Shown here piece after piece: positions 48,545 to 64,000 of a DNA stretch of 64,000 bases. The notes beneath the pieces are model-generated. The model was not told where the DNA came from and made no database searches. It was given only the letters and a program-made list of their open reading frames with translations. How positions within the stretch are numbered: position 1 is the stretch's first letter; the number at the start of each line of letters is the position of its first letter. The DNA is from Hyperoodon ampullatus (lineage: Eukaryota; Chordata; Mammalia; Artiodactyla; Ziphiidae), in assembly GCA_949752795.1 (NCBI GenBank), contig OX457056.1, positions 204,291,654 to 204,355,653 on the forward strand, given 5' to 3'. Made by a program: the position numbers and the translations under genes.

Positions 48545-48750
48545 GAGTGGTGACCGTGCCAGACGTCTTTCCAAGCGCGGTCAGATATTATTTCATTTAA
48601 TATTCAAACCCCCCAATCAGCCCCATTTTATAGAAAAGGAAAAGAGGATAAGAGAATTAATTTGTCCAAGGCTACAAAACGGAGTGGGACTTAAAGCCAG
48701 ATCTAGTCTAAATCTAGAGCTTCAAGCCTTTAATTACTTATTACACCCTC
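48545..48750 (-). repeat. MIR antisense, directly upstream of CFAP43 promoter
   Basis: The plus strand reads CCCCATTTTATAGAAAAGG and TTTGTCCAAGGCTACAAAAC, the complement of MIR. Confidence 0.7.
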
Positions 48751-48954
48751 TAATGGACCCTCAACTATTTCAAGGAGGCAGAAATCTTCTGGAAGTAACT
48801 GATCAAAAGGTCAGCAGTTTTTCCTTGCCTCTTCCCTTCCCTCTCCTACACCCTCTTGCCTTCCCCTACTTTCCTTCTGCCCTGCCCCCTCTCCAGTCCT
48901 CTCCTCTTCCCTTCTATAGGTCTCTCCTTCCCATCTTGCCACCTTCTCTTCGTT

Positions 48955-49560
48955 TCACTCACAAATATTTACCCAGTATTACTGTGCATTGTGCTAGTTG
49001 CTTGGAACAAAATAGTGAGCAAACCAGATACAGTGCCTTCCTTCATGGAACTTAGAAGAACTTCCTTCTTGGTGGGGCCCAGGGAGTGAGGGATAGACAT
49101 CCACTCCATTACACCAATGTAGGAACCGCAGATTGAATGAAGAAGAAAAGGAACATGATATTATAGGGCTTGTGTTGTGGTCCTCTCCTGGTTGGATGGG
49201 TAGCGTCAGAGCTGGTTTCTGTGTGCATGTGCTGTTTTCACTGAGATTTCAAGGATGAGGAGTGATTGCTGCGGGTAGAGGATGGGGAATGGGCAGAGAA
49301 CAGTTTTTGTAAAGGAATTAAGGCAGGAAAACAGATGGCATGAACTGGGAAGGGCAGTGTGATTGGAGCAGAGGGTGATCAGTAGAAAACACTGAAGGCT
49401 GGAGAAGGAGCAAAGCACCAGGTAAAGGCCAAGTTGAGAATTCTGGTCTTTATCCTAAGAGCCACAGAAATATATTAAATGGTTTTAAAGAGAGGAATGA
49501 CATGATCCGATTTATGTTTATAAAAGATCATTCTGGCTGCAGGAGGATAATCAATTGTGT
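48955..49560 (+). repeat. Ancient mammalian repeat, copy 3
   Basis: ACTCACAAATATTTACCCAG, then TTCATGGAACTTAGAAGAAC and GAGAGGAATGACATGATCCG, in the same order as the copy at 16745. A related tail continues near 49850-50000. Confidence 0.5.
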
Positions 49561-49633
49561 AGGAGAGTAGAGAGAATAGAAATAGGAAGATCTGCTAGGA
49601 GTCGATTTCATGGTCCCAACAAGGGAAGCAAAG

Positions 49634-49826
49634 CAGGGTTGTCAGGCTGAGCACTACTGGCATTTGGGACTGGATGGGGGTGGGGGTGGGGGTGGGTCTC
49701 ATGCCTTGCGGGATGTTTAGCAGCATCCCTGCCAGTAGCACCTCCACAGGTGTGACAATCAAAAATATCTCTGGACATTGTCAAATGTCCCCTGGGGGAC
49801 AAAATCACACCCAGTTGAAAGCCACA
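49634..49826 (-). mobile_element. MER20 (hAT-Charlie MITE)
   Basis: The complement of GTCCCCCAGGGGACATTTG and related MER20 phrases, with a GGGGGT run expanded at 49675-49697. The ends are approximate. Confidence 0.8.
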
Positions 49827-49829
49827 GTT

Positions 49830-52060
49830 GAGTCCATGTGTTAAAAATATCTTAAAGGTAAAAACCTGTAGACTTTGTTGATGGATTGATAAAGAGGGGT
49901 AAGAGAGAAGGAAGAATCCAGGATGCTCCTGGGTGTCTGATCATCACAGTCAGAGATGGTTGTGTCCTTTGCTGAGGTGGCATGAGGAAGGAGTGGAGCT
50001 ATGTGTTTCTGCCTTGAAGAATTTCTTTGCTGAAATGCAAGTGGCAAACACAGGCAGTGCTTAGTGCGAATGCCAAACACAAAACTGGCTGACAAAATCC
50101 CACATTGCTGAGTCACAGGGAGAAGTGTGTTGGACAACAGTCAAGCTTTCTCCTCTAGTGCTTCTTAAGCTCTGGGCAGTTTCTGTTGGTACTCCCTCAC
50201 TAGTTGGCTGATTTGTATTTCCATCAAGCTCTCCGTGCACCACCCCGCAAAACACAATATACCTTTAACTACAACTTGAGCATTTTAAAGCCACCACTAG
50301 AGAAGAATGTGATGAGGCAAGTCCTGTCACTGTTCCCAGAGTAAATGGTAGGTAGAGTATGTAAGGTGGGCAGGAAGTGTGGACTCTGGGAAACAAATAC
50401 TGACCTTGGCTTCAATCAGCTATGACTCTGGGAATCTGAACTTGCCCTGTGCTAGAGCAAAGGAGGAACTGAACAGAATCAAATTGAAAAAGCAATCTTG
50501 TGGCTATCTTACTCCATGAAATCCTGACTGGGTTTTAGATGAAAATGGAGGTCTCCAGCTGGGTTTCTGGGAAATATCTGTGGCTGATATTCAGGAGAAG
50601 GTGCCCTGACCCCTGCACCATGCAGATCAGAGGAAGATGAGTGGCCTTTCTTTCTTAGTCAGGAAGAGGAAAGATAGACTATCCCAGAGAATGGACTGGG
50701 AGAGATAAATAAGGAAAATGAGTTCCAGTTCTCACTGTGAAAGGTGTACTGATATCAGTAGGGGCACAAAGCACAAACCTCCCAGCATTCAAGAGAAAAA
50801 AGCTGAGAACTCTGGAGCCAGAAAGGGGTTAATCACAGCAGTGGTGCTGGCAGAATGTTGGGTGCTGTTACCTGCTGTTCCCATGACAGAGGCCTGAGTC
50901 CTTTAAAGCAGGGGACCCATGGCCAGAGCACCCCTTGCTGCATTTGTGGGTGGCACTATGTCACATGTTTGACAAACCAGGTACTTAGTGAAAGACAAGA
51001 TAATGTCAGAGGAAGACTTTGTAGCGGCTGATGAAAGGGGAAAACAGGGTTATTTTTAAGGAGTATGATAAAATACATTACAGTGTAACAAAAAGTTAGG
51101 TATTTATCCCTGTGGGTGGTACCTGGAGGTAGAGGGGCTTCACCATGGAGGCTTGTGAGGTTGTTTGGGGCAATTTTGCAGAACTGGTATCTATGGACTC
51201 TAACACAGACATCATTTAAAGAATTCCAAGGGCCATTCATGGGCAAAAACAGGAGACAATTTGCATTGTGGCACAAATAGCATTTAAAATAGCACTTTAC
51301 GAGAGCATTACGTACAAAAAATTTTGAAGACTGTGGTTTACCATCATTACATATTCAGGATTTGAGTTTGAATAATCTCATCAAGTCTTAAGATCCTCTT
51401 CAAAAGCTTCCTCTCATCTGCATTAAATTCTCCATTGAAACTTCTCACAAAAGTAAAAGTTTAAAAGCACTAAAATCCATCAGTACCTTCCATTTTATAT
51501 CCTTTTATCTGACTTCCTTTCAATTTCCTTTGCCTTTAAGGTCTGTGTACTGTGTTCCCTTAGACTGGAGACAAAGAAATAATGCTTTCCAAAAAACAAC
51601 ATGTCCTGTGGCTATAAGTTTTTACTGGTAGAAACCTGGCATGACCTGAGCATGTATAAAAACACCTCATTAATATCAATTTCTTATATATTAGATAGTA
51701 TAAAATTATTCCAGTTGCATTCCTGAAAATTCACAGAAGAATGTTCTTATCAAGTAGGTGTATATGGGCAATAAAAACAGGTGATACTTAGAAGGAAGAA
51801 AACTATTTCTTACCACGAGGACCTCTAACTCTTTATCTTTAACCAGCAGAATCAGTTCAGTTTAGCTTCCTCAGGTTAACATGACTGACAATTACAGCTA
51901 CAAAAACTACAACTACTGTACCGTTTTACCTGTGGCTAACAGCAGTGTGTATCTAGATGTTCACACCTTATGCACACAACCACAAAGGACTTGGAGATGA
52001 TTCACTATAATGCAGAGCAGTACTACAGAGCTGTAGTTTCCTAGGACAGTAAATTTTCTT
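49830..52060. other. Intergenic, no gene seen
   Basis: No exon-like frame or young repeat was recognised between MER20 and the L1 insertion. Confidence 0.5.
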
Positions 52061-52074
52061 TCAACTTCTTTCTT

Positions 52075-54580
52075 CTGCATTGCAAACTGGTTCATCTATA
52101 CCATTTTTCGAGATTCCACATATAGTCATTAACATACAATATTTCTTTTTCTCTTTCTGACTTACTTCACTCTGTATGACAGTCTCTAGGTCCATCCACG
52201 TCTCTACAAATGACCCAATTTCGTTCCTTTTTATGGCTGAGTAATGTTCCATTGTATATCTGTGCCACATCTTCTTTATCCATTCGTCTATCGATGGACA
52301 TTTAGGTTGCTTCCATGTCCTGGCTATTGTAAATAGTGCTGCAATGAACATTGGGGTGCATGTGTCTTTTTGAACTATGGTTTTCTCAGGGTATATGCCC
52401 AGTAGTGGGATTGCTGGGTAATATGATAATTCTACTTTTAGTTTCTTAAGGAACCTCCATATTGTTCATCATAGTGGCTGTATCAATTTACATTCCCACC
52501 AACAGTGCAAGAGGGTTCCCTTTTCTGCACACCCTCTCCAGCATTTGTTGTTTGTACATTTTCTGATGATGCCCATTCTAACCAGTGTGAGGTGATATGT
52601 CATTGATTTGCATTTCTCTAATAACTAGTGATGTTGAGCAGCTTTTCATGTGCCTCTTGGCCATCTGTATGTCTTGTTTGGAGAAATGTCTACTTAGATC
52701 TTCTGCCCATTTTTTGATTGGGTTGTTTGTTTCTTTAATATTGAGCTGCATGAGTTGTTTATATATTTTGGAGATTAATCCTTTGTCCCTTGATTCCTTT
52801 GCAAATATTTTCTCCCATTCTGAGCATTGTCTTTTCGTCTTGTTTATAGTTTCCTTGGCTGTGCAGAAGCTTTTAAGTTTCACTAGGTCCCATTTGTTTA
52901 TTTTTGTTTTTATTTCCATTACTCTAGGAAGTGGGTCAAAAAAGATCTTGCTGTGATTTATGTCAAAGAGTTTTCTTCCTATGTTTTCCTCTAAGAGTTT
53001 TATAGTGTCCAGTCTTACATTTAGTTCCTGCTGAGAAATCAGCTGTTAACCTTATGGGAGTTCCCTTGTAGGTTATTTGTCATTTTTCCCTTGCTGCTTT
53101 CAGTAATTTTTCTTTGTCTTTAATTTTTGGCAGTTTGATTACTATTCATCTCGGCGTGTTTCTCCTTGGGTTTAGCCTGCCTGGCACTCTGTGCTTCCTG
53201 GACTTGGGTGGCTATTTCCTTTCCATGTTAGTGAAGTTTTCGACTATAATCTCTTCAAATATTTTCTCGGGTCCTTGCTCTCTCTCTTCTGCTTCTGGGA
53301 CCCCTATAATGCGAATGTTGTTTGAGTTTAATGTTGTCTCAGAGGTCTCTTAGGCTGTCTTCATTTCTTTTCATTCTTTTTTCTTTCTTCTGTTCCACAG
53401 CAGTGAATTCCACCATTCTGTCTTCCCGCCCACTTCTCGATTCTTCTGCCTCAGTTATTCTGCTTCTGATTCCTTCTAGTGTATTTTTCATTTCAGTTAT
53501 TTTATTGTTCATCTCGGTTTGTTTGTTCTTTAATTTTTCTAGGTCTTGGTTAAACATTTCTTACATCTTCTCAATCTTTGCCTCCATTCTTTTTCCAAGG
53601 TCCTGGATCATCTTCACTATCATTGTTTTGAATTCTTTTTCTGGAAGGTTGCCTATCTTCACTCCATTTAGTTGTTTTCTGGGGTTTTATCTCGTTCCTT
53701 CATCTGGTACAAAGTCCTCTGCCTTTTCATTTTGTCTGTCTTTCTGTGAATGTGGTTTTCGTTCCACAGGCTGCAGGATTGTAGTTCTTCTTGCTTCTGC
53801 TGTCTGTCCTCTGGTGGGTGAGGCTATCTAAGAGGCTTGTGCAAGCTTCCTGATGGGAGGGACTGGTGGTGGGTAGAGCTGACTGTTGCTCTGGTGGGCA
53901 GAGCTCAGTATAACTTTAATCCACTTGTCTGCTGATGGATGGGGCTGAGTTCCCTCCCTGTTGGTTGTTTGGCGCCTACAGGCCCTTTGGTGGGGCTAAT
54001 GGCGGACTCTGGGAGGGTTCAAAACAAGGAGTACTTCCCAGAACTTCTGCTGCCAGTGTCCTTGTCCCCTCGGTGAGCCACAGTTGCCCCCTGCCTCTGC
54101 AGGAGACCCTCCAACACTAGCAGGTAGGTCTGGTTCAGTCTCCTGTGGCGTCACTGCTCCTTCCCCCTGGGTCCTGATGCTCACACTACTTTGTGTGTGC
54201 CCTCCAAGAGCGGAGTTTCTATTTCCCCCAGACCTGTTGTAGTCCTGCAATCAAATCCCGCTAACCTTGAAAGTCTGCTTGTCTGGGAAGTTCTCCTCCT
54301 GTTGCCGGACCCCCAGGTTGGGAAGCCTGACGTGGGGCTCAGAGCCTTCCCTCCAGTGGGTGGACTCCTGTGGTATAAGTGTTCTCCAGTTTGTGAGTTA
54401 CCCACCCAGCAGTTATGGGATTTGATTTCATTGTAATTGTGCCCCTCCTACCATCTCATTGTGGCTTCTCCTTTGTCTCTGGATGTGAGGTATCTTTTTT
54501 GGTGAGTTCCAGCGTCTTCCTGTTGATGACTGTTCAGCAGTTAGTTGTGATTCCGGTGCTCTCACAAGAGGGAGTGAGTC
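52075..54580 (-). mobile_element. L1 LINE, internally deleted, without poly(A), flanked by 14-bp TSD
   Basis: On the minus strand the order is: 5'-UTR-like part (about 54580-53850), ORF1 with its coiled-coil region (about 53850-53040, including 53339-53557), an abrupt jump near 53030, then the ORF2 C-terminal part (about 53025-52075, including a HRYTMEHYSAIKRNEIG motif). Most of ORF2, including endonuclease and reverse transcriptase, is missing. The duplication TCAACTTCTTTCTT occurs at 52061-52074 and 54581-54594. The 3' end stops at the sequence coding VCNAE with no poly(A). It is intergenic and not functional. Confidence 0.85.
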
Positions 54581-54894
54581 TCAACTTCTTTCTTTGAGGA
54601 ATTAACATTTTACTTTATTGATTAACTGGATCTTTCTCATCATTGCAACAAAATGTTGCACTATTCATACTAATTAGGGGACGAGCCATTCCAAATAAAA
54701 GTTCTCAAATAATCCCTACACCTGGAATCACTAGTTTGGCCAATCAGAGGTTTTGCCTTGCTATGTTTAAAATCACAGGGTTAATTTGCACATCATTAAT
54801 GTACTAAAGGCCTTCTAAACAGTTAATTTTCTAAAAAAGAGTTAAGCAAGACTCATGTTTTAGCAGAAATGTGGTCTAATTTTTTTGTTTAGTA

Positions 54895-55090
54895 TCTAAT
54901 AATAACAAACATTTATTTAACATTCATTCTGTGCCATGAACTAAGTATTTCTTATTTATTAACTAATTTAATGTTTCTTCAAACTCTATAAGAGAGGCAT
55001 TAAGTTTCTACCACCACATTTTACAGAAGAGGGAACTGAAACACAGAGGGAACTTGCCCACATTCACATGGTTAATAAGGGGTCATTGTA
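54895..55090 (-). repeat. MIR antisense
   Basis: The plus strand reads CATTTTACAGAAGAGGGAAC, then TGAAACACAGAGGGAACTTG, the complement of MIR. Confidence 0.72.
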
Positions 55091-55144
55091 ATTCATATGG
55101 TTTCATAATAAATTCATAAGTTAAATTATAAATTATGAATTCAT

Positions 55145-55580
55145 AAATTCGTATGTTAAAGCCCTAACCCTCAGTACATCAGAATGTGATCTTATTTGGA
55201 AAAAGGTTCATTGCAGTTGTAATTAGTTAAATTAAGATGAGGTCATACTGGAGTAGGATGGGCCCATAATCCAAAGACCGGTGTCTTTATAAAGAGGGGA
55301 AATTTGGACACAGACATGCACCCAAGGAGAAGGGCATGTGAAGATGAAGGCAGCTATTTGTTGATACTTCTACACTCCAAGGAGCACCAAAGATTGCCAC
55401 CTAACCACCAGAAGCTAGAGGAGAGGCACAGAACACATTCTCCCTCACAGTCTTCAGAAGGAAACAACCCTGCTCACACCTTGATCTGGGACTTATAGCC
55501 TCCAGAACTGTGAGAATAAATTTCCAGCGTGCTCAGTGTGTGGTATTTTGTTAATGGCAGCCCTAGCAAACTAATACAGG
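55145..55580 (+). mobile_element. MaLR-type LTR (MLT1-like)
   Basis: An intergenic solo LTR with GTGATCTTATTTGGAAAAAG, GAACTGTGAGAATAAAT and TGGCAGCCCTAGCAAAC. Its first bases are degraded. Confidence 0.8.
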
Positions 55581-56400
55581 CATGGAGTCAGGATCAAACT
55601 CAGGCAGGAAGTCTCCAAGATGGGCCTGCTTATCACCTCACTCTGCAGCTCCAAATACAGAGCTAATCAAAATAAAAACACTCCCTGCTCCTTCCTGCCC
55701 AAATAAACAGCACAGGAGGTACCAGCTTGGAAATCTCTGCAGACAAATAAGACATTGACTACTCTTTTCAGATACACACAGTATCTGTACTATGTGCCCT
55801 GGAACCCCCTCTTTCCTAATTGAGGGGGCTGACTGAGTGAATGATCTGGCCAGACATTTTTCATAGACCTGCAGACTAAATTCACTAACCCACCTGCCTG
55901 ACTCTAAGCATGTGCCCCTACTAGGGCTTCAAAATCCCCGTATTTAAGAGATTTTTGAAAGCAGCATCATCATTCTGAGATTAGTAATATCCAGATTTGT
56001 GCTGTTTCCTTTGGGTTAAAATTAAAAGGATGTGTCCTAAGGGTGACAGTAGAGACAGTGACTCTCCCCAGTAGTCATATTAGTACAGACAGAAAAAGGA
56101 AATGGCTCTCCAGGTGGCTGGGCGACCTGACCCTGGGCTATGGAAAGGAACTTTAGGAAAGCATGTTCTGGAACCTTGAGCAAGCACTGGCCCCGGGGAC
56201 CACAGGCTCTGAAGTAACGGCAGCCTTTGGGTAGAGGGAGAGCTGCAACCAAGTCGGAGCCACGTGACTGGGGCCTGGGCACGGGTCCCTGCTGCCAGGG
56301 CGCGGGGTGTGGGAGGTCAGGGTCTGGATCCGGTGTGGACCCACGTGCCGGCAGACTGGAGACCACCATCCATCGGGGTCAGGGAAAGGCTCTGAGGATT
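55581..56400. other. Intergenic, GC rising towards GSTO1
   Basis: No gene was recognised. From about 56230 the sequence becomes GC-rich. Confidence 0.5.
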
Positions 56401-56418
56401 CTGAGCTTCATTTGTGCA

Positions 56419-56839
56419 TTTTTTTTTTCCATTGCACCAAGAGAATACCAAGTCTTTATTACACGAATTCCTGTGAAACAGCTCCAAGAAAAAACCCACA
56501 CATAGGAGAAAAAAACAAAAACAAAAAAAACGAACAAAGCCACACACAGGGACGGAGACGGGGGCGGGAGTGGGGGCGACTGGTGCTCCCCCTCTTCTGT
56601 GCCCGGGCCACTGGGGGGCGGTGAGGATCGGAGGGCCGGCGCACTTCTGCACTCGCTCGAGATGCTGAGCCGGGCCAGGGTCCCCCTCCGGCACCGCGGG
56701 GAGCCCGCCACGCCCTCATTATCTCTGGGTGACCTAGGGCCACCAAGCCTGCTCCCAATGCCCCAACGCTGTACGGCTGGGCTGGCTCGTCATGGGAGCA
56801 CCTCTTGGCCAGCAGGCTGAACTTTGGTGCGACCGCCAT
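56419..56839 (-). pseudogene. Candidate retrocopy or 3'-UTR-like segment, parent unknown
   Basis: Read on the minus strand, the segment ends with AATAAA (complement of 56455-56460), then about 25 nt, then a genomic run of ten A (complement of 56419-56428). That is the structure of a polyadenylated mRNA end copied into DNA. Upstream is a T-rich 3'-UTR-like stretch and then a GC-rich part with an open minus-strand frame (56459-56839) that I do not recognise. Target-site duplications were not found. It could instead be a true minus-strand transcript end with a chance A-run. Confidence 0.35.
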
Positions 56840-57175
56840 CTGCGGTGTTTGAAGTTTTGCCCCAGCAAACCGGGAAGGCCGGCCCTGGGTCGGGGCTTAC
56901 GGGGTGGGCGTCTGGCTACGATCTCCCACAAGGCGCGCGGGAGGCGGAGGTGGCGCGTTCCTTCTCACGGAGAGTGGGGAAGCCAGCCTGGGCGCAGGGT
57001 CGGGTCGCCCAGGAGACCTTCTGCGCGCGGGTTGCTGGCACTTCTGGGAGAGACGGGGAGGGAGGGAGAGAGGGAGGGAGAGAGGGAGGAAGGGAGGGAA
57101 GGAGGAAGGGCGGGGCGACCGACTTTCTGAATCGCCTGCAAGCCCAGGCGCGAGCTGGGCCTGTGCTGCGCCGAG
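56560..57175 (+). promoter_or_regulatory. GSTO1 CpG-rich promoter region
   Basis: GC- and CpG-rich sequence extends from about 56230 through intron 1 of GSTO1, with GGGGCGGGAG and GGGGGCGG boxes near 56560 and 56615, and a GGGA-rich tract at 57055-57114. No TATA box is evident, as is usual for a housekeeping detoxification gene. The transcription start cannot be fixed from sequence alone. Confidence 0.6.
57055..57114 (+). repeat. (GGGA)n / GA-rich tract in GSTO1 5' flank
   Basis: This is an imperfect run of GGGA, GAGA and GGAA units ending about 60 bp before the GSTO1 ATG. It contains at least eight G3 runs separated by 1-5 nt, so a G-quadruplex on the plus strand is possible, and its length is likely polymorphic. 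Confidence 0.85.
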
Positions 57176-63769
<6,594 letters not shown>

Positions 63770-64000
63770 GTAATCAATCCCTTCTCCTTGATTTTTATTG
63801 AAGTGATACATTGTATCTGCTGTCACCTTCTATTCTTTTCTTCATACTCCCATTTCCAAAATCACTTTAATTAGCAATAATACCAAATAGGAAATTTTAG
63901 TTTACAACAGATAGCAGCTGTAAGCTGTTGTGTTTAAGATACAAACCAAAACACCTAAAAATGGTTTGTCATGGGCTTGCTTTTAAAACATTTTATCGCA

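Noticed and set aside
53322..53831. 169-codon plus-strand open frame
   Set aside because: It is the complement of L1 ORF1 coiled-coil sequence.

Overview
The window reads as mammalian nuclear DNA, almost certainly from a cetacean. It is dense in tRNA-derived CHR-type SINEs (consensus beginning GGGCTTCCCTGGTGGCGCAG and ending in poly(A)), it carries L1 3' ends typical of Cetartiodactyla, and it shows the mammalian gene order CFAP43 - GSTO1 known from human chromosome 10q25. No bacterial, phage, CRISPR or plasmid content was seen. The species is inferred from repeat content, not proven.

Layout. Positions 1-48215 hold the 5' part of CFAP43 (a ciliary/flagellar WD-repeat protein) on the minus strand. 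Thirteen exons, from the ATG exon at 48215 down to position 637, join into one open frame of 1687 nt (562 codons plus one base). Every junction has AG/GT splice sites and the phases fit throughout. The rest of the gene lies left of the window. A CpG-rich promoter with three CCAAT boxes lies at about 48216-48480. Positions 48480-56400 are intergenic and hold an internally deleted L1 with perfect 14-bp target-site duplications (52075-54580), MER20, MIR copies and a MaLR-type LTR. Positions 56230-57520 form a second CpG-rich region, the GSTO1 promoter, which also contains an unexplained minus-strand 3'-UTR-like segment. From 57176 GSTO1 (glutathione transferase omega-1) runs on the plus strand. 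Its first four coding exons (155 codons) are present and the gene continues beyond the right edge.

The two genes are divergent, about 9 kb apart, and functionally unrelated: CFAP43 acts in the axoneme, GSTO1 in cytosolic thiol and redox chemistry. Introns are filled with nested transposons: CHR SINEs (most with clear target-site duplications), old antisense L1/HAL1, L1 3' tails, Tigger1, MER2, MER5A, hAT and mariner elements, L2, MIR and several LTRs. Most long open frames outside the exons come from these repeats.

I found no undescribed gene system. The items most worth a second look are the L1 copy that lacks poly(A), two L1 tails lying within about 40 bp of CFAP43 splice sites, and the 3'-UTR-like segment upstream of GSTO1.
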